A DNA stretch of 64,000 bases from Ottelia alismoides (GCA_037367405.1 JAZKJV010002621.1:868001-932000), one strand, 5' to 3'. Counted from the first letter of the stretch, positions 33,389-45,887 are shown. Numbers and translations are program-made. The notes: generated from the letters alone by a model not told the origin.

Positions 33389-34726
33389 TCATTCAAAAAT
33401 GTTTTGATGTGCTTTGCCTTCCTCTGCCTCTTTCGAGATATTCAGCTCATCCTCATAGATTACTTGAATTGAGTCAACGACGGCCATGAATGTGTCATGT
33501 TCAAGGTATGGCTTCAGAAGCTGTCCATTGACTACAAAAGGCTGTGCGTCAGCTGACAGATTGGATATCAATACACTTCCGTTGTCACGCACCTGCCTAA
33601 CCAAAAACGGCCCAGTCCATTTGCTCTTCAATTTGCCTGGAAAGATCTTCAATTTCGCATCGAACAACCACACCTTCTGACCTGGATCAAAGGACTTGCG
33701 ACGGATATGCTTGTCATGCCATGTTTTGACCTTCTCCTTGTACATCAGGTTGTTGTAATATGCGTAATCTCTGAATTCCAGTAATCTGTTCAGATCCAGT
33801 TTTCTGTTCTTTCCTGCTTGCTTGGAGTCCAAATTACAGATGTTAATAGCCCATAAAGATTTGTGAATAAGTTCCACGGGCAAATGACATGGCTTGCCAT
33901 ACACAAGGCGGTAGAGGGACATTCCCAAGGGTGACTTGTACGCTGTTCTGTAAGCCCAAAGAACGAAATCAAGCAGCTGAGACCAGTTCTTGCTATCCGG
34001 ACGCACAAGCTTCTGTAAGATTGTCTTAATCTCCCTGTTGGAACATTCTGCTAAGCCATTAGACTGCGGGTGGTAGGGTGAAGCAACACGATGCTCAATG
34101 CAGAATTCTTGGGTCAGCTTCTTCACCTCTCTGTTTATGAAATGACTGCCCCCGTCAGATATGAGAATCTTGGGAATCCCGAACCGTGCTATGATGTGAT
34201 CTCGCAAGAATCGACAGACAGTCCTACTGTCGGCTGCTTGGGCGGGGATAGCCTCCACCCATCGACTGACATAATCGACAGCAAGCAGAATATACTCATA
34301 ACCCTGACTGTTAGGAAACGGGCCCATAAAGTCGATGCCCCATGCGTCAAAGACATCTGAGATCTGAATGTACTTCAAAGGCATCGTATCTCTCATTCCT
34401 ATGGTTCCACCCATCTTCTGACAGTCAGTGCAACATTTGACATACTCATCTGCATCTTTGAATAATGAAGGCCACCAGAGGCCACTTTGAAGAACTTTTG
34501 TTGCCGTCCGTTTGCCTGAATGATGTCCTCCAGAATCTTGATCATGACATAAAGCGAGGACACTTGGAACTTCCTCCTGAGGAATGCACCTTCTCCAGAT
34601 GCAATCTGCTCCCTCACGAAATAGATACGGGTCTTCCCACTGGTAGAAATGGATTTTAGACAAAAATCTGTCTATTTTCAACTTAGGCCAGTCCTGTGGG
34701 ATTTTCTTGGCAACTAGATAATTCAC
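33389..34726 (-). CDS. Element D: integrase (Athila-type)
   Basis: This is an open segment of 445 codons. The N-terminal zinc finger is visible as HDQDSGGHHSGK, then CCTDCQKMGG. The core shows the D,D,E triad in [25 protein letters not shown] and NGLAECSNREIK. The C-terminal part holds KVWLFDAKLKIFPGKLKSKW followed by GPFLVRQVRDNGS (GPY/F-like). Integrase inserts the linear DNA copy into the chromosome, here giving 5-bp duplications. The segment is not a separate gene: the same frame continues upstream past a TAG (34796-34798) into RNase H, and there is no ATG at its start (GTG at 34724-34726). This is the best preserved part of D. Confidence 0.92.
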   Translation of the reverse strand: MNYLVAKKIPQDWPKLKIDRFLSKIHFYQWEDPYLFREGADCIWRRCIPQEEVPSVLALCHDQDSGGHHSGKRTATKVLQSGLWWPSLFKDADEYVKCCTDCQKMGGTIGMRDTMPLKYIQISDVFDAWGIDFMGPFPNSQGYEYILLAVDYVSRWVEAIPAQAADSRTVCRFLRDHIIARFGIPKILISDGGSHFINREVKKLTQEFCIEHRVASPYHPQSNGLAECSNREIKTILQKLVRPDSKNWSQLLDFVLWAYRTAYKSPLGMSLYRLVYGKPCHLPVELIHKSLWAINICNLDSKQAGKNRKLDLNRLLEFRDYAYYNNLMYKEKVKTWHDKHIRRKSFDPGQKVWLFDAKLKIFPGKLKSKWTGPFLVRQVRDNGSVLISNLSADAQPFVVNGQLLKPYLEHDTFMAVVDSIQVIYEDELNISKEAEEGKAHQNIFE

Positions 34727-34795
34727 AATGTCTGCATACCAAGGAAGTGAGGCGACAGACAGAATCGACTCATCTGGAAAGGTCTCTGTGATAGG

Positions 34796-35200
34796 CTACA
34801 GGTTCAGCTCAGGAGACTCTGGTTCAGGAAGTCTTGACAGATGATCAGCCACTACATTCTTCACTCCAGGTTTATCTCTGATTTCCAGGTCAAACTCCTG
34901 AAGGAGAAGGATCCACCGGATGAGACGTGGTTTGGCGTCCTTCTTCTGCTGTAAATACCGAATGGTCGAATGATCAGTGTAAATGATAACTTTGGACCCA
35001 AGGAGGTAAGATCTGAACTTTTCCAAAGCAAAGACTACCGCTAGCAGCTCCTTTTCAGTGACAGTGTAGTTTCTCTGGGCTTCATCGAGCGTTCGGCTAG
35101 CGTAGTGAATCGCAAATGGTACATTGTCTTCCTCTATCCCAGTACAGCTCCGATGGCATAATCTGACGCGTCGGTCATAATCTCGAAAGGCTGAGTCCAA
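34796..35200 (-). pseudogene. Element D: RNase H domain
   Basis: This is the RNase H domain of the polyprotein: [38 protein letters not shown] and [20 protein letters not shown]. The first catalytic Asp lies just upstream in the other frame ([14 protein letters not shown], near 35137-35180), so a one-base shift near 35140 splits the domain. The segment ends with TAG at 34796-34798, at a position consistent with CAG changed to TAG, and integrase follows in the same frame. Confidence 0.9.
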
Positions 35201-35844
35201 ATCGGTGGCTGTAGGATAGGGGCCTGCGTGATGAGCTCTTTCAACTGATTAAAGGCAAGGAGCACACAGTCGTCCACAATGAATTCATTGTCCTTGTCGA
35301 GCAACTCAGTCAACGGTCTGGCCAGTTTGCTGAAATCTTTGATAAATCGTCGGTAAAATCCGACATGGCCCAAGAATGACCGGACTTGCTTGATATTTGT
35401 AGGTGGATCAAGTTTTGAAATTACATCCACCTTGGCTGGGTCAACCTCCATGCCACGTTTCGAAACAACGTGACCCAGTACAATTCCTTCGGTCACCATG
35501 AAATTGCTCTTCTCCCAGGAGAGCACAAGATTTACTCTGCAGCACCTCCGTAAGACCCGGTCTAGATAGTCCAGACATTGATCAAATGAATCCCCGTAGA
35601 CTGCAAAATCGTCCACAAAGACCTCGAGAAAGCTGCCCACCATATCGGCAAAAACTGCAAGCATACACCTCTGAAATGTGGCTGGGGCATTGCAAAGCCC
35701 GAACGACATCCGTCTGAAGGCATATGTGCCAAAAGGACAAGTGAACGTGGTCTTCTCTTGGTCTTCAGGAGCAATAGCAACTTGATTATACCCAGAGTAC
35801 CCATCCAAGAAACAGAAATATTCCTTCGCCGCCAATCTCTCCAA
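35134..35844 (-). pseudogene. Element D: reverse transcriptase core
   Basis: RT fingers, palm and thumb: FCFLDGYSGYNQVAIAPEDQ, FTCPFGTYAFRRMSFGLCNA and the active site LEVFVDDFAVYG (F-V-D-D), then RSFLGHVGFYRRFIKDFS, the connection region. Copies RNA into DNA inside the virus-like particle. It is in frame with the 35920-37743 segment, separated only by a TGA near 35917-35919 in place of an expected Arg codon (CGA to TGA). The frame shifts into RNase H near 35140. Confidence 0.92.
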
Positions 35845-35919
35845 GATCTGGTCGATGAAGGGTAGCGGAAAATGATCCTTCTTGGTAGCGAGATTGAGTC
35901 TTCTGTAGTCTACGCATAC

Positions 35920-37743
35920 TCACCAAGCAGTCGGTACTCTGGTTGCGATCTCCTCTCCTTTATCATTTGTCACAATGGTGATCCCTGATTTCTTGGGCAC
36001 AACATGCAGGGGGCTCACCCATTTGCTGTCGGAGATGGGATAAATGAATCCTGCATCACACCATTTCTGGATTTCTTTCATAACCACCTCCCGCAGATTC
36101 GGGTTTAATCTTCTTTGCAGTTCACGAGAGGGTCTGCAGTCTTCTTCCAGAAAGATGCGGTGCGAACAGAGTGACGGATTGATCCCATGGAGATCGGATG
36201 TTCGCCAACCTATAGCCTTGCGGTTACGTTCAAGAACCTCCATCAGACGAGATTCTTGGTCTTCGGTCAGATGAGCATTGATGATGACCGGGTACATGTT
36301 CGGTTCTCTCGCAAGGAAGGCATACTTTATATTGGAGGGCAAGGGTTTTAGCTCAGGCGGGGTCTGAGCTGCTTCAGTGGTGACCTCAGCTATCAGTGCA
36401 GGTGGTGATTCTTTCAATTGTTCAGTGTCCACCATAATCTGCTCTGTTTCATCTCTCAGATCCTGACAGAATTCCTCAATGATGTCATCTTCATCAGAAA
36501 ATGCTTCAAACCTCGGCTCTTGGTTCTGAAGGCACATCACCCCCACGACAGTATCTTGTAGCACATCAGCAAGTTCCTCATCTTGATTGATAAAAGGAAA
36601 TTCGACTGCGGTCTCCACTTCCTCCTCGGGATAGAGGAATCCATGGATCTCATTGTCATCCAGAAATAGGTTGGTATCTTGAATTTCTGCTAGGAAGTCG
36701 CAGTCGTCAGCATACTCGATCACTCTTGCACATGAAGTAGATGTCTGCTCGGTTGGTGTTCCTTCGGATAGGGTCTCCACTCGGATTATTTCATTGCCAG
36801 CTCCAAAAGTGATTTCTCCCGTCCCATAATTCACCAATGCATTTGATGTCCGCAGAAATGGTCTTCCGAGTATGATCGGGGTAAGGAGCAATGGAGCGGG
36901 GACATCCATATCTAAGACCACAAAATCGGCCGAGAATGACTTTCCCTGAACCGTGACGATCACGTCCTCCAACTGGCCCCTAGGCCGCTTGACTGACTTG
37001 TCTGCAAACTGCAGAATCATCTTTGTAGGCTTGAGCGGTCCTAACTTGAACTCCGTGAGTAGTGAGGCTGGCATCAAATTGACAGATGACCCACTGTCGA
37101 GAAGTGTTCGCTTGAATTCCTGATCAAACATCTGGCAACGTACAAGAGGTGCTCCCATATCTGGATTTTTATCCGGGAGATCGCTGATGGCGTTAACTGT
37201 GGCCATTGTGAGAATGTGTTTTTCAGACTTGCCACCTTTGCTTCTGGAATTGTGGGGGTTTGGCCTGCGCTTGGTTGTACATGCCTCTTTAAGTTTTTTC
37301 TTCACGGCTGGCATGTACTCAAGAGCTTTCATCAATGGCATATTCAATACCAAATTCTGAATGATTTCTATGATAGCAGGATCAGACAAAGCATTTTTCA
37401 TATTTTTCATTTTTTTGTGTTTTTTAATTGCTTCAGGGAAAGGAATATTTACAAACTCTTCACCAATATCATTCAAAATAGTGTCCATATCATTGTTTAC
37501 GGGTAGATGACAAAAAGGAATGGATTCATCTATAATTTGCGGACCAAAAATGACAGGCTCGGCTTCAGGTGCTGGCGTTGGACTCGCTGCAGGTACGGTG
37601 CTCCTCCTGTCAGGAGCTGGCTGTGAGGCAGGTGCAGGAGGTTCCAATGCGGGCTGATCTCCACCGAGGTTGCTGCTATCTTTTTGTGTTTTTCTTTTTT
37701 CTTCATTTTTTTGTGATTTTCTGCATACTGGTGCCGCTCCCAA
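35920..37743 (-). pseudogene. Element D: protease and start of reverse transcriptase
   Basis: This is an open segment of 607 codons. Residues 1-200 are a Pro/Ala-rich then Lys-rich linker. At about residue 215 comes the retropepsin LLDSGSSVNLMPASLL, followed by MILQFADKSVKRPRG and PIILGRPFLRTSNALVNYGT. Residues of about 330-470 are strongly acidic (Asp/Glu-rich, for example EEFCQDLRDETEQ). From about 485 RT begins (CSHRIFLEEDCRPSREL, WVSPLHVVPKKSG). The segment ends at a TGA that replaces the conserved Arg before VCVDYRRLN. Gag lies upstream in another frame, with a shift between about 37745 and 37860. Confidence 0.9.
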
Positions 37744-37744
37744 A

Positions 37745-38966
37745 ATGCTGGCTGGCCCTGGTGTTGGCTGGACTGACGATTCCCCGTTAGATGAAATGTG
37801 TTTCCCCTTCGCCGTCGCTGATGGCTGGAGTGTCCTACCGCTCCTGAGAGTAACAGCTTAGATAAAAAACAATTAATTTCACCTGATTCGGGTTCGACAC
37901 TGCCGGCTACCTGCTCCTTGCATCGGAAATTGTTAGGGTTAGCTTCGACCTGGGCTGGTATGACAGTTTTGGCTGTCGTCAGATTGTCGATCTTCTGGTT
38001 CATCTTAGCCATATTCTTCATTAGTTGCTCCAAACAGGCCAGGGCCGGATTGACTGGCACAATCTCAGCGGAGTCCCCCTGCTGGGGTCTAGAATGCGGA
38101 TAGGGTTGCTGAGATTGCGACTGATAACCTTGTGAAAATTGTTGAGGAGGAGGGTTGGAGGGGTACTGCGAGTTGTGCTGATTGTATTGAGCAGCCGGTT
38201 GCTGGTGATATCCTTGTCCACGATATCCGGACTGCTGAGGACCACGTTGGTAATTCTGCCTCCACGTGTTCCCGTGTGAGGGAGGCTGGTACTGTTAAGG
38301 CTGCTGGAATGGTCTCCCACCCTGCTGCTGCTGATGATAGGGCCGGTTGCCCATGTTCTGACCCTGAGAGTGTCCCTGAGGACGGGTCAGCTGCGCCTCA
38401 TTGTTCCATACGCCATTGATTTCCTGAATCAGTGGCGGGGGTGGAGAGAACTGCTCGGAGTATGCTGACTGGGGCTCTGGTTGATATACAACCATCTGCG
38501 TCTGGGGCTGCGGGGGCTGCTCTGGGGCCTGCACGTAGTACACATGCTGGACCGGTTGGGGCTGCTGTGGAGTCGGCTGAGGGTGTTGCTGCATGGCGGA
38601 CTCCTTCTTCTCAGCACTCGGCTCTGCAGAAGTAGACACAGAGTTGCACATGTTGGCATTCAATGCTCGAACGAGCTGCTCCAGCTGCTGGTAGATCTGG
38701 TCGAGCTTCTCCAGACCTTGGGTCCTCTTTTCAATGACTGTCAGTTTTTCGAGGTCCTGCGACCTCTTCTCAATGATGTCCACCTTGGACGAGTGGCTCC
38801 CAATGATGCTCAGGTTGGAGCTCTCATCTTTGTCCTCGGTGTGAGAAGCCATGTTAACTGGCTTGCTGATGGCAGTTGGTGGCTTCATGTAGATTCTGGA
38901 TGAGGATTGGGCTGCTTCTCCTTCAGCCATTTCTTCGAAGACATTCCACACCATGTCCTCGTCCAT
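37745..38966 (-). pseudogene. Element D: Gag C-terminal, glutamine-rich region
   Basis: It is one frame from 38966 towards 38060, broken by TAA at 38293-38295 (CAA to TAA by context, between QQP and QYQPP). It begins MDEDMVWNVFEEMAEGEAAQ, continues through a Leu/Gln helix-like part (LEKLDQIYQQLEQLVRALNA) and a Gln/Pro/Tyr-rich low-complexity stretch, then ENPALACLEQL-type helices (VNPALACLEQLMKNMAKMNQ). No CCHC zinc knuckle is evident. The frame shifts before the protease segment. Confidence 0.75.
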
Positions 38967-39005
38967 GTTGAAATGTGAACCGCTGCAAGCTGCATCTACA
39001 AGCTT

Positions 39006-40223
39006 TTAGCTCTCAAATGATAGCCCCCCAAAGAAGTGTTGCACGAGACTGGTCTTTGGAATGTCATGGTGGGGGCACTTCTCCTGCAGATCTTTAAATC
39101 TCTCCCATGCTTCATGAATGGTCTCGTGGGGCTGCTGGCAGAAACTGGAGATGCGGGCGCGCATCTGATTTAATCTCTCGAGAGGATAGAATTTACGGAG
39201 AAAGGCAGACTTCAATTCCTCCCAAGTGGTGACGACCTTCCCAAGATGGTCAACCCAATAAAGGGCCTTGTCTTGAAGGCTGAAGGGAAACGCGGTCATC
39301 TTGACTACATCCAGAGGGATTCTGGGGTAATGAGCAGTGGAACAGATGCGGCCAAACTTCTTGAGAAAGATGTATGGTTCTTCAGTGGTGTTCCCATGGA
39401 AAGTGGGAAGCAATGACAGAAATTGTGGCTTCAACTCGAAGTGAGCGTGCATACTCCTTGAGTGTGGGCTTGGGCTGCGGTGGATCTTCTTCTGCTGCTT
39501 CATATTCGGGTCCCACTGAAAACTCATCATTGACTTCATGGAAATTGGGATCAAAGTTCAGGTCATCCTCTCGTCGGTCGTCTCTCGCATCGGCCCTCCT
39601 CCTCAGATCGTTCAGCATGTCCTGGAAGGCTGTCTGTGCCAGGGCCTGATTAGTCAACTGCTGCTGAATGGCTTGGATGGAAGCCAGCAGCTGACTGTTA
39701 ACCTCGCCCTGCGTGGTATATTGTCCTTCCCCTGTATTGACCTCAGGTTCCTGCTGGGGCTGTGGTCCGTTTCCTCTCCCACCTGCCATCTCAGACCGCA
39801 CTTGAATCTCTAACTCTTGATCAGTGGAGGATCTGCATGACGGAATGAACCCTGATCAGTATCTTCCTCAGCACATGCTATTGAGATGAATCTGGGATTA
39901 AGGTCAATCCCAGAATGTTGTGAATAGAGCATATGATATTGACTGAAATCGACCTCCATCCACAAGGCATTATTTCGGGGACAAGAGTAATCCCGGTTTA
40001 TTGGAAGGGGAAGAGCTAGTTCGGGTTGCGAGTCCATCCCGAATAGCGGATTAATTGGAGAAAGGCAAGTATTGAAAGAGGCGAGAATAGGGGAGTCCAA
40101 GGAGACATTCGCAAGATCCGAATTAACTCTTCGGAGATCACCCCTCTTTATTGAAGATGTCGATGGCACGGAATCGATGTGGGTGTCGGCAAGGTCCCGA
40201 CTAAACCATCCGCGTGACGACAT
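39006..40223 (-). pseudogene. Element D: Gag (retrotransposon gag domain)
   Basis: The capsid-type domain lies at 39006-39460: FLSLLPTFHGNTTEEPYIFL, MTAFPFSLQDKALYWVDHLG, FLRKFYPLERLNQMRARISS and HEAWERFKDLQEKCPHHD are typical of plant gypsy Gag. The N-terminal part (39801-39440, MRSEMAGGRGNGPQPQQEP onward) is in another frame, with a one-base shift near 39440. A further frame at 39810-40223 (MSSRGWFSRDLADTHIDS) could be the true N-terminus or leader. The domain ends in a TAA (39006-39008) that interrupts an otherwise continuous frame into the Gln-rich part. Gag forms the particle that packages the RNA. Confidence 0.85.
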
Positions 40224-42016
40224 CTTGAGAAGATCAAGAGGAAAGGATGTTGGATGAATAGAACGAAGGTAACAAGAAATAAAGAGGATTGCAAAACAGT
40301 AGAAGGCTCACAATGAGCAAGTGTCAAATAGAAGGGGAACAAAATTTTGCGCAAAGGCGCGATATTTTTGATCTTTGACCTAAATGTAACTAGCAACCAA
40401 ACACAAGACAAGGGAGTTTACCAACTCGACGCGTGAAGCCGTGAAGGTTCGGCTTTTATCTTTGTAATTTTTATCTTGATTTCAGGAATTTATCTTTCAA
40501 CGAGTCCTTAGAGCGCTACGCCTATAGGAGCGAGAGTACTGCCGGAAAAGTATTCTCGTACTTGTCCTCCTCCTGTGTAACCTGTAACTTGTGCTTTTAA
40601 GGTCCTTGTAACCCTTCCTGGATCCCTACTCAGCCAAAGAAATAGAGGGAGGAAGCCGATAGGCGAAACCGATACTTCGGACCTCGCTCGCAACGGAATC
40701 ACCCGTGAGCGTGCAAGATCCTACTCGGACGCAGCCAGTGAGACAGACACACCCGTGAAGGCATGGCCTATGCTCGGTACTTCGGACAAGGTCGATGCTC
40801 ACACAATAGTGAGTCACCAATGGCGACCAAGCCCTACTCAACTACGTACGATAGTAGCGCCAATACTTCAGAAATCCAGGCAATACACAAGGCAGCCATA
40901 AGTTGGGTTTTTGGCTCTAATCCTTATGAAGCGCTCACCTCACTTGGAAGGAGACCTTCCCATGCAACCTGAAAACAAGTGAGGGTGTTACTCTCCCCAA
41001 TCAATGAGTCCAATTACCAATTTTATTTAAGTCAAAGTTTTCTTAGCAGTCCCTTTTTTAATTTTTTTTGGTGTTATCGCTTCTTTTAAGTAAATTCAAA
41101 CAAGCGCCTAATGATTTTGTATTTTTTTTATCCTAATTTATCCAAAATCAGAGGGAGAAGAGCGTCGGAAAAGCCAATGCAAGCCGGCACCAAGATGGAA
41201 ATCTCACCTTTGTGCCTATATGATGAATGCAAAGTAAGAAGACTTACAGTGAATCCCAGCTCTCTCCATGCGGGATGCAAAGCAGAAATTTATAAACCTA
41301 ATCTATATGCTGGTATGCAATGCAGAAATCGTCCTAAGATAGGCAACTGCTAGCGTGAAGAACCACAAGCTAATCACTCAACTCTAATCCTAAGGTCCGG
41401 TCTAGGCTCACCCCTCCTCTGCTCAACACACTTGAGTTAGGAGAAAGCGCTTTACAGGGAGAGCTCGCGGCGTGCGGATCAAAGAAGAGTGACTTCGCTG
41501 TTTAATTAAACTAAGTCCAAGCACGATCTATAGGTACATGCAATTGTTGTTAAGGTGTTTGGACCTAATCTAAGCGATCAAGCAATGCCTAAGTCTAAGA
41601 GCTCAATCCATAAAAGAAAATAAAAAAAGAAAACAAAACCGGAAAAATGACAGTCGAGAAAACACGAGAAAGCCGCGGTGAGCCCCCGGGTGAACGAACA
41701 CCCGGAAATTAGGCCCGAAGTGTTCAAGTGTCCAAGTCATGTATTATTACAAATTAAACAAATAACTCTCTCTCACAAAAATAAAAGCACTATCTCTCTC
41801 TCTAGTTCTCCTGCTCTCTCCCGCCGGCTAGGGTATAATAGCCGGCTCCTCCTCCCAAGGCTGTACAGGATCCCCTGGGCGATCCTCCTCGGTCAGTGGT
41901 CCCTCGCAAGAAAACAAAAGAGATGTCAGACAGTTCAAAACAAATGATACACAAGAGATAAGTAATCAAAAATGGCTAAGTAACTAAAAGACCCAAAAGG
42001 CACTCTACAAGCCGAT
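40224..42016 (-). other. Element D: leader (5' untranslated region)
   Basis: There is no gene. A perfect 7-bp stem (CCGGGTG-AACGAA-CACCCGG, 41686-41705) lies about 310 nt downstream of the primer site and is echoed in B. CT-rich sequence is near 41765-41820. Confidence 0.6.
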
Positions 42017-42036
42017 GCTCCCCAGCAACGGCGCCA
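42017..42036 (-). promoter_or_regulatory. Primer binding site of element D (tRNA-Asp type)
   Basis: The minus strand reads TGGCGCCGTTGCTGGGGAGC, two bases after the LTR end. It is complementary, with one or two changes, to the 3' end of plant tRNA-Asp, the usual primer of this gypsy branch. Confidence 0.9.
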
Positions 42037-42038
42037 TT

Positions 42039-45000
42039 TGAAAAGCGAGAAAAGCGAGAGCCGCTAAATAGTGTTCTGACAAATCAGACTCACTGTCGCT
42101 GATGCGACTACTCAAGCCTCTTCGTTCTTCAACAATTAACCCACACAATCAATCGAGGAATGAATAGCAAGGATTAAAATTTATTATACCCTACTAAAGA
42201 TGTACAATGGTAAGCAAGTAGGGGTCGAACTCTGGAAGCAAGGGTGTAGAGCATAGATAAAAATCCAATCCTAGGTCTAATACACAACTTAGCCAATCTA
42301 ATTTCTTTTTGTGGGTTTTTAATTTTTAAATTTTTTTATTTAATTTTTAATTTTTAATTTTGTATTTTGATTTTTAATTTTCTGATTTTTATAAATTTGT
42401 ATTTTATAATTTTTTATTTTCTTTTTCAATATTGGAAAATAAAGACAATGTAGTAAAAGAAGTGATAAAATATTTATAAAAGTAAACAAAAATATTCAAA
42501 AATTCAGAAATAAAATCTTTTTAGTCTTTTTATATTTTTCTACTATTTTTGTGATTTTTGGGTAATTTTCAGATTGTTTTTGGTATTTTTTAAATAATAA
42601 GATGAAGCAAAACAGTGAATAAAAGGCTGGCTGTGAGCAAAATGAAAATTAAAAATATCAAGAAGTCACAAAAATTTTGCAAACTAATTTTAAATAAAGA
42701 CAATAGCAACAGGAAACCACAGAACTTGAGTTTACAAATTTTAGAATTTTCTACTATTTTCTAGAATTTTTTGAAGTTTTAAGTGTTTTTGAAATTTTAA
42801 GGTTTCTCTTTTGAGATTTTTAGTGAATTTTGGGTTGAAATTAAAGCAGGTCAAAACTCACAACAAAAAATATTTTTGGAATTTTTTAAGCCCTTTTAAT
42901 ATTTTTTTTGGTATTTTCAAAACTAGACCGTGCTGAAACAACATGTTTTTGATTTTTAATAAATATAAAAATACAATAAAATTAAAAACCAAAAATATGG
43001 GGTGAAAGTAGAAGCAAGCAGGAGCTTAAACCTATCTTTTTGAGAATTTTTAGCGATTAAATGAGGTGTGAAATAAATAGGCTAAGCACACAAAAATCCT
43101 AAGCCTGGCAGGGGTATAAATGTAATTATAGAAACATCCAGGGGCTTAGCAGCAATTTTCACCAAAGTGACACGCGCAGAACACGTGATATTTCATTCAC
43201 AGGGGCATATTTGTAAATATCGAAACCCGGCAGGACATACATGCAATTAACCCACAAACATATTTAAATGACCACACAGAGGGGTATAACTGCAAATGCG
43301 TAAATGATCGGGATAAATAGTGCAAAATGCCCAAGACGCACGCGCCCTAGTCACGTGAGGTGACGTGACGTGGACTGAAGTGCAAATAGTGAAAGCATGA
43401 GGGCCTAAGTGCAAATATTACAAAACTTTTTGAACTACAGACGAAAGTTTTTAGACTAAAAAGCAAATGCAAAAAGTCGTGGGTAGAAGATGCATAATAC
43501 CCACGGGCTCGATCGTGCGGCCGATGGCGATTCACTTGGACACGTGGCGAGGATCGAGCAGCTGGTACCCCTTCGTCGTGGACGGCTGAGATTAAATCGT
43601 GGACGGTCAATCCAACGACGGGGAGCCACAGGCGATCGGACGGCTGGCGTCGCGTCTGGAGGAGGCGTCTGATCCAACGGCAGGGGGAGGTTCACGAAGA
43701 ACACCTCCCCGGCGAGCTTTGAACGGCGACTGCGGCCGACACACGGCCGCTCCGGCCCCCGGATCAAGGGCAAAAGGATCCTGGGATACTTCCGCGTCAG
43801 ATGATGGCCTCCGGCGAGGCGGAGGCGGCGTGAAGCGGCCGGACGAGGAAGGTGACCTGGGCGGAGGAGCCTGGAGTCAATGATGGTCGATGGAGCCTTC
43901 TCTGGGGCTCGGACCTGCAGGGTTAAGTTCGCAAAAACCAGGCGAGCAAAATGAAGGTCTCTGGTGATCCAATGGGGGCGAAGAGTGGGTCGAGCGATGA
44001 GCTCCGGCGAACGGCGGAGAAGGGAGCTCGGTCGACTCGATCTGAGCGAGATCGAGATTAATGGAGGGTGCTGCGGGATGAAGGAGTGAAGGGGAAGATA
44101 ACGGAGGGGGTCTGAGGTCGAGTCGAGGCGTTGAGTGATCGGAAATGATGGGCGGAGCTCAGCTCCGCCGTGGGTTTGATCAACGATTCACGGCGATTGG
44201 GTGAACAACAAGCAAAACTGCTACTTATCTAACATAGTCTACGCTACAGCTTCAAGAAAACGAAGAGAAAAGGGGAAGAAACTCACCAGAGGCGACGGGC
44301 TGTGAAGCACGGCGGAGCTCCGGCGAGGGGTCGAATCACTTCGATTCAACACCAAACAACGCAAACCCCGGGTCGATTCGACTCCCACTGTCACTAGGAG
44401 CACGAAGAGGTAGAGGTTTTCGGTTGAAAATGGCGGAAGAAGGATTAGATTCAAATCGAAGTCGGGAGGTTCTTTTTGTAGGGTTGACGAATGGCGTGGA
44501 AGACGAGGCTCGAACCGCCTCGATCAGTGGTCTTCAGCCCCAGATTTCACTAGGGCGTGAATCACCATTGATCGAGGAGAAAAAATGCAGAAGACCTCAT
44601 CATGGATTAGTGCAAGGTCAAGCCTAGGAAATGGCGCGAAGATGGGACAAAACTTCTCTGACAGGCCTGGAGGAGAAGGTCAGACAGTTGACCTAGGTCA
44701 ACTGTCAGACCAACCTGGTTGGTCCACGTGGACCAACCAGGAAAAAATCCTCAAAAAATTATTTCAAAAATCGAAATAAAATAGTAAATTATTGAATTTC
44801 GTTTTGGTTAAAAAATAAAAAATGTTTATTAATTTATGAAGTATTTTATTACGAATTTTAATTATTTTTATGAGGCTTATTTTTACAAGTTCACTTTTTA
44901 GCCCTTTATAGGTATAATACCTATGTGTTTTAGCATTTTATTTTTATTTTAGGTGTTTTAATGTTATTATTTTTATTTAGTATTTTATAAAATTATAAAA

Positions 45001-45887
45001 TACTTTTATCTACACACATATATTTTTATTTTAATTTTATGATATATTTTAGACACTTAATAAAATAAAAAATGTTATTTGTATAGGTATAGATACAAGT
45101 ATTATACCCATGCATTTTATTTACAAATAATTTTATTTTGTGTTTTAATTATGTTTTTATTCTGATTTTAATGCACATAATTATTATATGTAATAATTAC
45201 AACATTATAAAAATATAAAAATAATAAATAAATAATAAATTGAATATTTTAATCTGTACAAGTATACAATAGGGGTCCAAAATTCAACTTTCAAACCGTA
45301 GCTCCGCCAAATGCGAAACCACCGCCATTAAATAACTTATTTTCTTCTATATACAATTAAAGGTGAGTATGCTGCATTTAGAGTTCTCAGTTGTGAGATA
45401 CGGATCTGGGAAGTTGGGATTCTGGATTTTCAGACCATAACTTTTTATCTGTATATTATTTTTCTGTGAAATCAATTTTGTATTTTTCTTTATTTAATTA
45501 TCTACAACTTTCATGTACAAAGTTTCTTTATTTGATGTATAAAAAGTGGAAGCAAAAATAGGTCCCAAAATGAATAAAGAATGAATAGAATGTATAGGTA
45601 TTTTATCTGTATTTCTGACCTTATCTCCCCCTACTTTATTCCTTGTCGACCTATTCATCAAGATGCCTAGGTCTCGGGGTTTCGGGTCATAAAATATTTA
45701 CAATATTTTATTCTTTTTCTTTTCTTTATTTATTCTATAATTTTGGCCTTAATTACAGCATTTTATACATTATATAGATGCACATGCATGAATGCTAAGA
45801 TGATGAAATTAATGCTACTTACAGGCATTTGCTAGGGTTTTTGATGCCAAAATGATAGAATAAAGATGATGAAATGTGGATTCATCA
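42039..45887 (-). repeat. 5' LTR of element D (right copy)
   Basis: It matches 26978-30820 throughout with scattered differences. It contains the same palindrome pair (24-bp at 44683-44706, 28-bp at 44714-44741) and GC-rich island (43480-44620). It ends GGATTCATCA, followed by the GTCAT duplication. Confidence 0.93.

Larger units (their letters stand above)
26978..45887 (-). mobile_element. Element D: full-length Athila-type Ty3/gypsy retrotransposon
   Basis: An 18.9-kb element has LTRs 26978-30820 (3843 bp) and 42039-45887 (3849 bp) and perfect 5-bp target duplications GTCAT (26973-26977, 45888-45892). In sense (minus) order it has the primer site at 42036-42017, a leader to about 40224, gag, protease, RT, RNase H and integrase to 33389, a 2.57-kb noncoding tail with four hairpins, and the polypurine tract at 30833-30821. 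Domain order and wording of RT, RNase H and integrase fit the Athila branch, but I see no env-like frame. The LTRs are longer than is common for Athila. Coding is interrupted by about four stops and several frameshifts, so this copy is not autonomous as it stands. Confidence 0.93.
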
